This document shows, one piece after another, positions 35,654 through 44,542 of a DNA stretch of 64,000 nucleotides (the stretch's first letter is position 1; each line of letters starts with the position of its first letter). The notes beneath the pieces were generated by a model. The model did not search any database and was not told the DNA's origin. It was given only the letters and a program-made list of their open reading frames with translations. Source of the DNA: Cyclobacteriaceae bacterium (lineage in GTDB: Bacteria > Bacteroidota > Bacteroidia > Cytophagales > Cyclobacteriaceae); assembly GCA_019638275.1 (NCBI GenBank), contig JAHBUC010000010.1, positions 1 to 64,000 on the forward strand, read 5' to 3'. Position numbers and translations under genes: made by a program.

Positions 35654-36802
35654 TTATTGCAATTGATAAATCAATGTTTCAGGATGAAAGGTTCTCCAAC
35701 TGTGCCAGAATTCTTGATATGCGGTAATTGCCTGTAGGGGTGCCCCAACAATGCTTCTTCCTGCAAAATCATACCGATTGGTGTCGCTGATCAACGAATC
35801 ATTACGAATCACAAACCGTTCATCAGGCGCATTTCTGCGAAAGGCAGCAAAACTTTGTCTATCGGATGCCAATACCAGTAATACAGGCACCGTATCAAGG
35901 CTGTCATGAATAAGTTTTGCGTGCTTTAATTCATTCCAATCGTATGCTTTTGATTGATTCCCGATTTTCAACCCAATTACCCATGACTTATCGTTCCATG
36001 AAAGCGAGTCGGTTCCGGTAAGTTTACTCTTGCTTTTACCTTGTTCGAATTTTCCGAGTGTATCGTATTTTGGAATGGAAGCGGTTTCGGCCTGCATCAC
36101 TTTTCCGAATGGGTAAAGAAAGAAGAATTTTCCCAGTGTTAGTTGTTGCGATTCAATTTCGGGTAACAATTGCCCTTTCAGTGGTCCGGTAACAGCCTCA
36201 CCGGTTGCCTGCCGCCACCAGCTTCTGGTTGTTAAATCTTCAAACATGGCATTGAAATGATCCATGCCAACAAGCCTGAAGACTTCGGGTTTGTTGTTAA
36301 CCATCGGTTCAAATATTCTGCTCGTGCGGCAAACGCTGCAATACGTTACCATAATGGGTTTACCGGCCACCGTATCGCGCACCTGGTGGTGGTATACGAT
36401 GTACCGGACGGGATATGCTTTTGCTTCGTTGTTGTGCTGTACCGCTATAACCAGGGTACTGTCACTTAATGTATTTTCTGTTCTTGGTAAAAAGGTTAAT
36501 GTCCCGGGCTGAAGAAACATGTGGTCGGCTGTCATCCGGAAGTTGAACATGTATGTAACAGTCATGGCAACAACAAGCACTAAACCCGGCATCAACTTTT
36601 TTCTTGTTTGAAAGGCTCGAAAGCTCCCGGTCAACGCAAGCAGCAGGAAGGCAATCCTGAAATACCAACGGTAGGAGTAAAGAAAGTAAGCCAGGTCAAT
36701 CGAATCCATTTGCTGGCTACCCGGCATGGGCATGATGAAGTAGACGTTGAGGATTTCAAAGAGAGAAAGCCCAATTAGTCCGATGTAGAATAGGCTGCGC
36801 AT
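35654..36802 (-). CDS. DUF3179 domain-containing membrane protein
   Basis: This 382-residue protein starts with three or so membrane helices (about residues 1-95) and continues with a DUF3179 domain marked by KPIMVTYCSVCRTSRIFEP, MDHFNAMFEDLTTRSWWRQATGEA and SRSIVGAP-like sequence near the C-terminus (GRSIVGAPLQAI). The CxxC pair in YCSVC is conserved in the family, but the function is unknown. The gene starts 2 nt after the EthD gene stop, so the two form an operon. Confidence 0.85.
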   Translation of the reverse strand: MRSLFYIGLIGLSLFEILNVYFIMPMPGSQQMDSIDLAYFLYSYRWYFRIAFLLLALTGSFRAFQTRKKLMPGLVLVVAMTVTYMFNFRMTADHMFLQPGTLTFLPRTENTLSDSTLVIAVQHNNEAKAYPVRYIVYHHQVRDTVAGKPIMVTYCSVCRTSRIFEPMVNNKPEVFRLVGMDHFNAMFEDLTTRSWWRQATGEAVTGPLKGQLLPEIESQQLTLGKFFFLYPFGKVMQAETASIPKYDTLGKFEQGKSKSKLTGTDSLSWNDKSWVIGLKIGNQSKAYDWNELKHAKLIHDSLDTVPVLLVLASDRQSFAAFRRNAPDERFVIRNDSLISDTNRYDFAGRSIVGAPLQAITAYQEFWHSWRTFHPETLIYQLQ

Positions 36803-36804
36803 AT

Positions 36805-37233
36805 TTACCTCACCACCTCACTGACCAAAATTATCGGGGCTATATTGGTGTAATTTGCAAAGTCGGCTCTTATCGCATCTCTATTCGGAGCAATGGCAGC
36901 CTGATAATCCTCCAGGCTCTTTACATAAAATATTCCGATTGCCATATACGGTAATGGTTGATTGGGAATACCGCTGGCAAGTCCTTTCTCAATGGTGTAC
37001 TTGATCAAATTGGAGCCCAGAAAACCAGCTACCATAGGCATGTGCTTGTTTTCATAATACTCCATATCAAACGTTTTCCCTTCAGCGAAAGGATACATAA
37101 TTGATATTTTGATTAATCCCTTTTCAATGATTTCGGTATTGGTGTTTTTTGATTTGCTGGTTTGTTTCTCTTGGCCAATTGCTGTAAGGCTTATGGTCAA
37201 AAAGATAAACGATACGATCAGTCTGAAATTCAT
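36805..37233 (-). CDS. Exported EthD family protein
   Basis: A 142-residue protein with a signal peptide (MNFRLIVSFIFLTISLTAIGQ) and an EthD-type ferredoxin-like fold: IMYPFAEGKTFDMEYYENKH, then MPMVAGFLG and YMAIGIFYVKSLEDYQAAI. EthD proteins are small dimeric alpha/beta barrels implicated in ether degradation, but most members have unknown roles, and an exported version is unusual. The ATG at 37233 starts the signal peptide; an upstream ATG at 37266 would add 11 unlikely residues. It shares an operon with the DUF3179 gene. Confidence 0.85.
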   Translation of the reverse strand: MNFRLIVSFIFLTISLTAIGQEKQTSKSKNTNTEIIEKGLIKISIMYPFAEGKTFDMEYYENKHMPMVAGFLGSNLIKYTIEKGLASGIPNQPLPYMAIGIFYVKSLEDYQAAIAPNRDAIRADFANYTNIAPIILVSEVVR

Positions 37234-37316
37234 TTTATGGTATTTTAGAATAATTGTTTCTGTCAATCTCGGAAGAAAACCTATTTAATCAAAGAAGGAT
37301 GGTAGTAGTTTAGTCT

Positions 37317-38687
37317 TTACTTACCGATACAGAATTTGCTAAAAATGTTATCCAGTAAATCCTCAGTAGTAATGGTACCTGTTATTTCTCCTAAGTAGTG
37401 CAGCGCTTGCCTGATATCCATGGCCAGAAAATCTCCGGTGATGCCTGAATTCAATCCATCCAATACGCGCTGCAGGGCTTCAAACGTTTGGGTGAGGTTT
37501 TGGTAATGGCGCAGGTTAGTGACCATCACATCGCCTTGCTTTACGTGCTTGATATGGAAATTAGAGAGAACGCTATCCTTTAATTTCTGGATGTTTTGTT
37601 TTTTTCCTGCAGATATCAGCACGAAATCGCGATTTTCCAGTTTTTTCAATAATTCCGGGTTGGCCTTGTCCAGTTTGTTGCCCACTTTCAGGTAGGGGAT
37701 GCCCAACGACTTCAAGTGCTCTTCTTCTTTCTCGATTTCTTCCCATGTTGTATCAGATAGATCAAACAGGTAAATGATGAGTGCTGCGCGTTGCATATGC
37801 TCCCGTGTACGCTGTACGCCAAGGGCTTCAATCACATCATCGGTTTCGCGCAGGCCGGCCGTATCGATAAACCGGAAGTTTATTCCGCCTAACACCATTT
37901 CATCTTCAATGGTATCGCGTGTTGTGCCGGCTATTTCTGAAACGATGGCGCGCTCCTCGTTCAATAGTGTATTCAACAGGGTCGATTTTCCTGCATTGGG
38001 TTTACCAGCAATTACGGTGGGTACGCCATTCTTAATAACATTGCCTGCATCGAATGAATCAATCAAGACCTTCAGGTAAGATTGAATTTTTAAAATCAGG
38101 TTGCGCAAATCATCGCGCTTTGCAAACTCGACATCTTCTTCACCGAAATCCAATTCCAATTCGATCAAGGAAGCAAAGTGAATCAACTCTTCACGCAGGT
38201 GATTGATCTCTTTTGAAAAGCCACCGCGCATCTGGTTGATTGCAGCTTGCCGGGCATTATCTGTTTCTGCGTTGATGATGTCGGCAACCGCTTCTGCTTG
38301 CGCCAGGTCAATCCGTCCACTTAAAAATGCTCTTCGTGTAAATTCACCAGGGTTCGCTAACCGGGCCCCCGATTTTAGAAAAAGCTTTATGAGCTCTTTC
38401 ACTACCACCGGTGATCCATGGCAGGAAACTTCTACAATGTTTTCGCGCGTGAACGATTTCGGCTCTTTAAAAATGGTAACGACCACCTCATCAATAATTT
38501 TATCGCCATCTGTAATTGTGCCAACGTAAGCGGTATGAGATGGTAGCTTTTCCAGGTCTCTTCCCCGAAAAACTTTATTGACAATGCTTATGGCATCCAG
38601 CCCGGATAACCGGATAACAGCAATGGCGCTTATGCCTTGCGCAGTGGCGAGGGCAACAATGGTATCGGTATGTTGTGAACTTGTCAA
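37317..38687 (-). CDS. mnmE: tRNA uridine-5-carboxymethylaminomethyl modification GTPase MnmE
   Basis: A 456-residue GTPase that with MnmG modifies the wobble uridine of several tRNAs. The N-terminal folate-binding domain begins with DTIVALATAQGISAIAVIRLSG. The inserted G domain has GKPNAGKSTLLN, DTAGLRETDD and GNKLDKAN. The C-terminal FCIGK carries the conserved cysteine. The length is normal. It is 43 nt downstream of the metal permease gene on the same strand and may be read through from that operon. Confidence 0.97.
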   Translation of the reverse strand: MTSSQHTDTIVALATAQGISAIAVIRLSGLDAISIVNKVFRGRDLEKLPSHTAYVGTITDGDKIIDEVVVTIFKEPKSFTRENIVEVSCHGSPVVVKELIKLFLKSGARLANPGEFTRRAFLSGRIDLAQAEAVADIINAETDNARQAAINQMRGGFSKEINHLREELIHFASLIELELDFGEEDVEFAKRDDLRNLILKIQSYLKVLIDSFDAGNVIKNGVPTVIAGKPNAGKSTLLNTLLNEERAIVSEIAGTTRDTIEDEMVLGGINFRFIDTAGLRETDDVIEALGVQRTREHMQRAALIIYLFDLSDTTWEEIEKEEEHLKSLGIPYLKVGNKLDKANPELLKKLENRDFVLISAGKKQNIQKLKDSVLSNFHIKHVKQGDVMVTNLRHYQNLTQTFEALQRVLDGLNSGITGDFLAMDIRQALHYLGEITGTITTEDLLDNIFSKFCIGK

Positions 38688-38730
38688 GGAGAATTAAAAA
38701 GCGGCAAGTTAATGCTTTATGCCTTTCACG

Positions 38731-39603
38731 CTAATGTGCTTCGGCTTTGATTTTTCTGAAGAACAGTCCGTGAGCAGGAGAGAAGATCATGGCTATACCG
38801 AACAGCATGCCACTCATTGTGGCTATCGCTCCCGCAATTGATCCGTCCAGCCATACAGCCAGGTAGTAACCTGTTATGGAAGAAATTGTTCCGGCAAGAC
38901 ATGCAAGCCCCAGCATGGTTTTAAAGTTATCGGTTAATAAGTATGCCGTTGCGGCAGGGGCAATGAGCAGCGCCACTACCAATATGGCCCCCACAGATTC
39001 AAAAGAAGCGACTGTAGTCATGGAAACCGCACCCATCAAGGCATAATGCCAAAGTGTTGTTGAAATGCCAATTGCACTTGCAAAGGCAGGATCAAACGTG
39101 GTCAGGAATAGTTTTCGGTATGCCAGAAAAATAAACAGCAAGGTTACCAACAAAATAATTCCGGAAACATACAACGCTTTCGGACCGATGTTTACGCCAC
39201 CTTGTGTAATGATCACATCCAGGGGTACATATGCGATCTCGCCATAGAGCACACAATCCTGATCGAGATCAACTTTTCCGGCAAAAAGAGAAATCATCAC
39301 TACGCCAATGGCGAACAGCCAGGTAAAGGTTACGCCAATGGAAGCATCAGTTTGCAGGCGGGCTTTTTTATGAAAAAATTCAATTAAAAAAGTCGTGAAC
39401 ATTCCGATAATTCCGGCACCAAGCAACATGGTTACTGAATCCCTGGAGCCTGATAGTAAAAATGCAATCACAATTCCGGGTAACACCGCATGCGAAATGG
39501 CATCGCCCACCATAGCCATTCTGCGCAAAATCAAAAAACATCCCAACAAGGCGCAACTTGCAGAGACCAGTGTAGCGGTTAGTATGATGTAGAGGTCGTT
39601 CAT
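38731..39603 (-). CDS. Metal ABC transporter permease (second permease)
   Basis: A 290-residue ABC-3 family permease with about eight membrane helices. Family segments are AMVGDAISHAVLPGIVIAFL, SFESVGAILVVALLIAPAATAYLL and SSITGYYLAVWLDGSIAGAIA. It pairs with the permease at 39664 to form the membrane channel of a TroABCD/MntABCD-type importer for manganese, zinc or iron. It is the last transporter gene of the operon, 60 nt behind the first permease, with a hairpin in between. Confidence 0.93.
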   Translation of the reverse strand: MNDLYIILTATLVSASCALLGCFLILRRMAMVGDAISHAVLPGIVIAFLLSGSRDSVTMLLGAGIIGMFTTFLIEFFHKKARLQTDASIGVTFTWLFAIGVVMISLFAGKVDLDQDCVLYGEIAYVPLDVIITQGGVNIGPKALYVSGIILLVTLLFIFLAYRKLFLTTFDPAFASAIGISTTLWHYALMGAVSMTTVASFESVGAILVVALLIAPAATAYLLTDNFKTMLGLACLAGTISSITGYYLAVWLDGSIAGAIATMSGMLFGIAMIFSPAHGLFFRKIKAEAH

Positions 39604-39620
39604 ATTTTCTCTTGTTTCCA

Positions 39621-39661
39621 GTTTCTGGTCACCCTGTTACCGGTGACTGGCAACCGGTAAC
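39621..39661. repeat. Palindromic element between the two permease genes
   Basis: GTTACCGGT (39636-39644) and ACCGGTAAC (39653-39661) are perfect 9-bp inverted arms with an 8-nt loop. An alternative stem uses GTCAC (39628-39632) and GTGAC (39643-39647). The words CCAGT, GGTGAC and ACCGG also make up the element at 32378-32425, hinting at a shared intergenic repeat family. Inside an operon it could cap or attenuate mRNA. Confidence 0.55.
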
Positions 39662-39663
39662 TT

Positions 39664-40974
39664 TTACAATTTTGTATCAACATCTTCTCTGTACGGAATT
39701 TTAGATTGGTGCGGATCCACTTTTGGATAGCCCAATATTTTTTCAAGTCGTTCTTCCAGTTCGGGAGTCAGTAAGTGTTCAATCGTATCGGCATCTTCGT
39801 GAACATGATCGGGGGCAATGTGCATGTACGTAGTCAGGTATAATTCCCATAACCGATGGATTTTTACTACGCGTTGTGCACGGTTCTTTCCTTCTTCTGT
39901 GAGTCCCCAAAGATTGCGTGTGCGTTCAATGTACCCTTGTCGTGTAAGGCGTTTCAGTATGCTGATCAATGCTTGCTTTTCATAAAACCGTTTGCGAATA
40001 ATTTCATCGACCAAACGGGGAATGAAAAAGTTTTTATTTTCCTCGCCTAATTGATAGAGTATTTTCAGTACGTTCTCATCGTTGATTGTTTTTCTGATTT
40101 TGGCTTGACGGATGTACCTGCCAATTACCCCGCGGGTGGGAGCAAAGAAGAATGAGATAAACGCTATGGTCGATATAACGATTACAATCCACGGGCCGGT
40201 AGGCATGGAAGGGGCGGTGTATGAGATAAATGCTCCGCTTAATCCGCTGATGGCGCCAAACACACTGGCCAAAAAGAACATGACAGTAATCTTGTCGGTC
40301 CAGAATCGTGCGGCTGCTGCGGGTGTAATCAGTATGGCGGCCATCAACACCACACCAACAGCCTGAATGCCGATAACAACAGCCAGTACAATTAAAGAAG
40401 TAAGAACCAGTTCAATCCCTTTCACCGGAAGGCCGATGGAGCGGGCATAGTCTTTATCAAATGCCAATAAGGAAAATTCCTTGAAGAGGGCCAGCACCAT
40501 CACCAATAGGATAACAGCCACGATGCTGAACGTAACCAGGTCGCTGCCCACCAAGGATGCAGCTTTACCAAACAAAAAATGATCAAGCCCCGATTGTGAG
40601 GCGTTGCCACTTTTTTGAATAACGGTAAGCATAAGTATGCCAATGCCGAAGAACACAGACAGGATCAATCCAATGGCGGTATCTTCTTTTATCCTGGTTT
40701 TGGTGGTGATGTATTCAACCAACACAAGCGAGATCCAGCCGGTAACAAATGCCCCCACAATTAAAGCGATAGGATTTTTGTTTCCGGCCAGCAGAAACCC
40801 GAGACAAATGCCCGGTAAAACTGCGTGTGCAATGGCATCGCCTACCAAAGATTTTTTATTCAGAAAAGTAAACGAGCCCACAATGGCCGAACTTGCCGTA
40901 AGCAACACCGAACCAAACGCTACGTAGCGGATGTTCGGATCACTGAACGACAAAAATTCCCACAGTGCATTCAT
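39664..40974 (-). CDS. Metal ABC transporter permease fused to a DtxR-like regulatory domain
   Basis: The 436-residue protein is an ABC-3 permease over residues 1-280 (KKSLVGDAIAHAVLPGICLGF, GIQAVGVVLMAAILITPAAAA), followed by about 150 soluble residues. These look like a DtxR/MntR protein without its SH3 end: a winged helix from NDENVLKILYQLG through LTRQGYIERTRNLWGLTEEG, then a metal-binding and dimerisation domain with HRLWELYL (His373) and HEDADTIEHLL (392-402; Glu399, His400). The ligand pattern of the free regulator at 42680 is thus repeated. Ordinary permeases of this type stop near 290-300. The domain probably faces the cytosol. Its start overlaps the ATPase stop by 4 nt. Confidence 0.93.
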   Translation of the reverse strand: MNALWEFLSFSDPNIRYVAFGSVLLTASSAIVGSFTFLNKKSLVGDAIAHAVLPGICLGFLLAGNKNPIALIVGAFVTGWISLVLVEYITTKTRIKEDTAIGLILSVFFGIGILMLTVIQKSGNASQSGLDHFLFGKAASLVGSDLVTFSIVAVILLVMVLALFKEFSLLAFDKDYARSIGLPVKGIELVLTSLIVLAVVIGIQAVGVVLMAAILITPAAAARFWTDKITVMFFLASVFGAISGLSGAFISYTAPSMPTGPWIVIVISTIAFISFFFAPTRGVIGRYIRQAKIRKTINDENVLKILYQLGEENKNFFIPRLVDEIIRKRFYEKQALISILKRLTRQGYIERTRNLWGLTEEGKNRAQRVVKIHRLWELYLTTYMHIAPDHVHEDADTIEHLLTPELEERLEKILGYPKVDPHQSKIPYREDVDTKL

Positions 40975-41759
40975 GGTTTAAAAACATTTTCTTCGCGACT
41001 TGGATAATCCTCCCTGCGCATCAGGTCGGCTACATCGGTGAGTAAGGTAAGCTTACCGCCATAGGTTGCTTCCAGGTTTTCAGATGTAAAGGTTGTTTCG
41101 GTTGGGCCTGAAGCGACAAGCCGTGTGTTCAGCATAACGATCCAATCGAAATATTGGCTAACGGATTGCAGATCATGATGCACCACAATCACAGTTTTGT
41201 TTTGGTTTGTCATCTCGCGTAACAAGGTTACGATTGCCTTTTCAGTTGCCGCATCTACACCGGCAAAGGGTTCGTCCATGAAATATAGATCAGCTTGCTG
41301 GGCAAGGGCACGCGCCAGAAATGTACGCTGTTGTTGCCCGCCTGAAAGCTGTGATATCTGCCGGTTTATAAAACCTTCCATTCCAACCTTTTTCAAACAA
41401 TCCATTGCCACATCCTTATCTGCTTTACGCGGACGTTTGAACAGGCCCAGCTTGGCATAGCGTCCCATCAGCACCACATCCATCACCGAGGCAGGGAAAT
41501 CCCAGTCGACTGATTCGCGTTGTGGCACATAGCTTACCCGTTCGCGAACGTGTTCCAACGGCTGATCATACAGTTTTACATATCCGCTGCTAAGCGGCAG
41601 TATGCCCATTGCTGCTTTTATTAATGTTGATTTACCGGCACCGTTGGGCCCAACTATCCCGACAAGTTTTCCCTGCGGGATTGTTAAGTCAATATTCCAG
41701 AGCACCGGCTTGCGGTCGAAGGCAACGGTGAGGTCGTGTATTTCAAGTGCAGTATTCAT
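40971..41759 (-). CDS. Metal ABC transporter ATP-binding protein
   Basis: A 262-residue ABC ATPase with Walker A GPNGAGKSTL, signature LSGGQQQRTFLARAL, Walker B LYFMDEPFAGVD and the switch histidine in IVVHHDL. It powers import through the two permeases. It lies 12 nt behind the binding-protein gene and overlaps the first permease gene. Confidence 0.95.
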   Translation of the reverse strand: MNTALEIHDLTVAFDRKPVLWNIDLTIPQGKLVGIVGPNGAGKSTLIKAAMGILPLSSGYVKLYDQPLEHVRERVSYVPQRESVDWDFPASVMDVVLMGRYAKLGLFKRPRKADKDVAMDCLKKVGMEGFINRQISQLSGGQQQRTFLARALAQQADLYFMDEPFAGVDAATEKAIVTLLREMTNQNKTVIVVHHDLQSVSQYFDWIVMLNTRLVASGPTETTFTSENLEATYGGKLTLLTDVADLMRREDYPSREENVFKP

Positions 41760-41771
41760 AGGTTGATCATT

Positions 41772-42683
41772 CTATTTCAATGCCTCCACAATGGTTTTTA
41801 CATTGGCGTGAACCATGCCGATGTACGTGCCTTCCTGTGTGCCGGGATTGCCCATCGCATCGGAATACAGGTTTCCACCAATTTTTACCTGCCAGTTTTT
41901 CTGTTTGCATCCTTCTTCTACCGCCTGTATTGACTTAGGCGATATGGAAGACTCAACAAAAATTGCTTTGATCTTTCTTTGGATGATGAAGTCAACAAGT
42001 TCGGTAACATCGCGCAAACCAAATTCAGCTACCGTTGAAATTCCCTGAAGCCCACGCACCTGAATGTTGTAGGCGCGCCCAAAGTACCCGAATGCATCGT
42101 GCGCGGTTATCAATACACGTTGTTCTTCAGGAATGGTTAGTAACTGTGTTTTAACAGCATGGTGAAGTGAATCAAGTTGTGCGGTGTATGCCCGTGCTGC
42201 TGAATCGTAATACAACTTGTGCTCACCATCAATTTCAATCAGGTAGCGTTGAATTGTTTTCACCGCTTCCATCCAAAGGGCTACATCAAACCAGATGTGA
42301 GGATCGGTAATGCCCTCAAAGCCTTCTACTTCCAACAGGATACTGTCCGGTAGGGAAGCAGCCACAGCCAATACCGGCTTGATGCGCGAGAGTTTTTCCA
42401 GTACTTCGCCCATTTTGCCCTCAAGGTGGAGACCATTGTAAAACACCATGTCGGCTTCGGTTAGTTTTTTTAAATCACCTTGCGTGGCTTTGTACAAATG
42501 CGGATCAACACCGGGGCCCATCAGCGCCTCAACGTGTGCGTGTTCACCGGCAATGTTTTTCACAGCGTCTTGAATCATGCCGGTGGTCGCAACGATTTTC
42601 AATACCTGCCTTTCCTGTGTCTCCGGTTTGGATGAACAGGCCGCTATAAATAGTATGGTTGCTATATGTAATATCCGAATCAT
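41772..42683 (-). CDS. Metal-binding lipoprotein of the importer (TroA-like, cluster 9)
   Basis: The 303-residue protein has a lipoprotein signal (lipobox IAAC, Cys16). The sequence is very TroA-like in the C-terminal half (AHDAFGYFGRAYNIQVRGLQG, FVESSISPK, GGNLYSDAMG). The four predicted ligands are His62 (VDPHLY), His129 (DPHIWFD), His195 (AHDAF) and Asp275 (YSDAMG), the TroA-type His-His-His-Asp set that can hold zinc or manganese. It delivers the ion to the permease. Its start overlaps the regulator's stop by 4 nt (ATGA), so translation is coupled. Confidence 0.95.
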   Translation of the reverse strand: MIRILHIATILFIAACSSKPETQERQVLKIVATTGMIQDAVKNIAGEHAHVEALMGPGVDPHLYKATQGDLKKLTEADMVFYNGLHLEGKMGEVLEKLSRIKPVLAVAASLPDSILLEVEGFEGITDPHIWFDVALWMEAVKTIQRYLIEIDGEHKLYYDSAARAYTAQLDSLHHAVKTQLLTIPEEQRVLITAHDAFGYFGRAYNIQVRGLQGISTVAEFGLRDVTELVDFIIQRKIKAIFVESSISPKSIQAVEEGCKQKNWQVKIGGNLYSDAMGNPGTQEGTYIGMVHANVKTIVEALK

Positions 42684-43333
42684 TCTGTCACCAGTATATT
42701 TTCACTGGCCTCCTTTGAGATGTACACTTTTTTCTTCCCGTCAATTATGATTTCGAGTGAGCCATCAAACTCCATCCGCTCAAGAATTTTAATGGTTGCC
42801 CCGATGTAGATGCCTTGTTTGCTTAGGTAATCCAGAAACGCGGGTGAACTGTTACGCACGGCACGCATCACTGTCTTTTTACCGGAAGCCTCTGCCAGTG
42901 CTATCTGCCGTGATACATGAAACTTTCCGTTTTTATCCGGGATGGGATGGCCATGCGGATCAGCTGAGGGAAAGCCAAGAAATTCATCCAGCTTTTCAAT
43001 CAACAGGGAAGATTGAATGTGCTCCAGTTGTTCGGCTACGTCATGAACCTGGCCCCAATCGAACCCAAGTTTTTCCACCAGAAAAGTTTCCCACAACCGA
43101 TGCTTGCGAATGATCGACAGTGCTTCTGATTTTCCCTGACGCGTAACTTTTACACCGTAATACTTTTCGTAGGTAATCAGGTTTTTTACAGCCAGTTTTT
43201 TTACCATATCGGTAACCGATGCAGGCTTGGTTTGAATCGACTCTGCGATTTCGTTGGTGAGCACCGATTTTGTGCCGCCATCTGAAAGGTGGTAAATGGC
43301 TTTCAGGTAGTTTTCTTCGGTCAGACTAAGCAT
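42680..43333 (-). CDS. Metal-dependent transcriptional regulator, DtxR/MntR family
   Basis: A 217-residue repressor. The winged helix spans about residues 1-70 (TEENYLKAIYHLSD, TKPASVTDMVKKLAVKNLI), followed by the metal-binding domain with HRLWETFL (His78) and HDVAEQLEH (97-105; Glu101, Glu104, His105), and a C-terminal FeoA/SH3-like domain (GIYIGATIKILERMEFDGSL). A glutamate rather than cysteine at the DtxR Cys102 position is MntR-like and favours manganese over iron. It heads the importer operon and probably represses it through the palindrome at 43367. Confidence 0.93.
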   Translation of the reverse strand: MLSLTEENYLKAIYHLSDGGTKSVLTNEIAESIQTKPASVTDMVKKLAVKNLITYEKYYGVKVTRQGKSEALSIIRKHRLWETFLVEKLGFDWGQVHDVAEQLEHIQSSLLIEKLDEFLGFPSADPHGHPIPDKNGKFHVSRQIALAEASGKKTVMRAVRNSSPAFLDYLSKQGIYIGATIKILERMEFDGSLEIIIDGKKKVYISKEASENILVTE

Positions 43334-43353
43334 ACGCTTTCATTAACGTTATG

Positions 43354-43361
43354 CAAAACTA
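43354..43361 (-). promoter_or_regulatory. -7 promoter box TAGTTTTG of the metal-import operon
   Basis: On the minus strand TAGTTTTG is a perfect TAnnTTTG box, 20 nt before the start codon at 43333. No clear -33 TTTG is present, so activity may depend on other sequence. Confidence 0.5.
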
Positions 43362-43366
43362 AAAAG

Positions 43367-43382
43367 TTTAGAGTAGTCTAAA
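43367..43382. promoter_or_regulatory. Operator palindrome of the metal-import operon
   Basis: TTTAGA-GTAG-TCTAAA has perfect 6-bp arms and lies 5 nt upstream of the -7 box, within the promoter spacer, where a bound dimer would block RNA polymerase. It is the only strong palindrome in the 68-nt gap before the gene of a DtxR/MntR-type repressor, so metal-dependent autoregulation is the natural reading. Confidence 0.65.
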
Positions 43383-43401
43383 ATAATATTTAGATAATTT
43401 A

Positions 43402-44523
43402 TTATTTCAGCAGCTCGATCAGCGCCACTACATCTTCATCGAAGTAAGGATTTGCTCCGTTTTCTGAAAGCCGGAAGCCTTTCATTTTTACTATAAGATG
43501 TTGAAAATCTGTACTTTGACTAAGTATTAGTCCGGCTTTGTTTTGCTCTACCAGTGCTTCCGATTGCGCATTATGTGAGATCAAGACAGGAAGGTTAAGC
43601 CCCATGTATTCGTATAGCTTGGTGGGAATGGAGCAGGCTGTACTGGGATTTTGAGGGTACCAGATGATACCAAAATCTGCCCTGCTGATTTCTTTTAAAA
43701 TGGCATCGTGTGGCACAGGCTGTTCATTACCCCGATAACGAATAAAGGGTTTTTGATCGCTTAACCTTAACAATTGATTGTGGATTATACTTGATGGAGC
43801 ATGACCAATTATGGTAAGCATAACGGAAGCATCGTGCTTGTGCAAATCATCCGTTAGCCGGATGGCCTCAAATACACCAGTCGTTTCAGCGAGTGTGCCG
43901 CTAAACAGCAGGTTGGCATAACCGGTTTGTTGTTTTTTCCTGTATCGGTCGGCTAAAGCTTTCGTGATTTTATTTTCCAACACCAGGTATGGTTTGGCAA
44001 AGGGAAGCTCATCTGTGTAACCTTTTTCAGCGAGGATGTATGTTGTTATAATGGGATGCAACAACCGTTCTTTAAGTCGCACCCATGCGGCTACTACTGT
44101 TCGTATTCCTGCAGGGAAAGCTGTTGTATACCGGATGTTACGGTAATAGTTTTCCTGAACATCGTACAGCACCTTACATCCCGTAAGGAGTTTGCACCAA
44201 AACGCTGCACCCAATAGTTCATGTGTTGTGATTATGAAAATTGTTGGCTTGAGTTTGCTGACTATAAAAAGAACCTTTAATGAAGCGAAAAAACGGGTTA
44301 TACTAAGTCGCTTGAATGGGTGAGGAGCAACAGGGTGGAAGTGAATTTTAGGATCAGAAGCGGCACCCGTTGCTGATGGAAATCCAACAATGTGCACGTT
44401 ATGCCCCGCCTGAGCCAAAGAACTCCCGATTTTCTCAAACATGCGGGTTTCATCCACAGGTTTCAGTATGGATGCAAGTACTATTCTGCTGTTTTTGTTT
44501 ACTTGCGGCAAATTTAAACGCAT
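43402..44523 (-). CDS. Glycosyltransferase, GT4-like (GT-B fold)
   Basis: A 373-residue protein with the layout of family 4 glycosyltransferases. The N-terminal half has SLAQAGHNVHIVGFPSA and VLYDVQENYYRN. The C-terminal half has NLLFSGTLAETTGVFEAIRL, LTIIGHAPSS, and the donor-binding stretch STACSIPTKLYEYMGLNLPVL. The sugar and acceptor cannot be told; surface polysaccharide synthesis is likely. It is transcribed away from dapD with only 19 nt between the two start codons. Confidence 0.85.
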   Translation of the reverse strand: MRLNLPQVNKNSRIVLASILKPVDETRMFEKIGSSLAQAGHNVHIVGFPSATGAASDPKIHFHPVAPHPFKRLSITRFFASLKVLFIVSKLKPTIFIITTHELLGAAFWCKLLTGCKVLYDVQENYYRNIRYTTAFPAGIRTVVAAWVRLKERLLHPIITTYILAEKGYTDELPFAKPYLVLENKITKALADRYRKKQQTGYANLLFSGTLAETTGVFEAIRLTDDLHKHDASVMLTIIGHAPSSIIHNQLLRLSDQKPFIRYRGNEQPVPHDAILKEISRADFGIIWYPQNPSTACSIPTKLYEYMGLNLPVLISHNAQSEALVEQNKAGLILSQSTDFQHLIVKMKGFRLSENGANPYFDEDVVALIELLK

Positions 44524-44542
44524 TTAAAACCTGACGCTAAAG

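Noticed and set aside
43367..43382. Possible terminator of the glycosyltransferase-to-regulator junction
   Set aside because: Both genes run on the minus strand and the glycosyltransferase ends at 43402, but there is no T-run after the palindrome; promoter position and the regulator context favour an operator.
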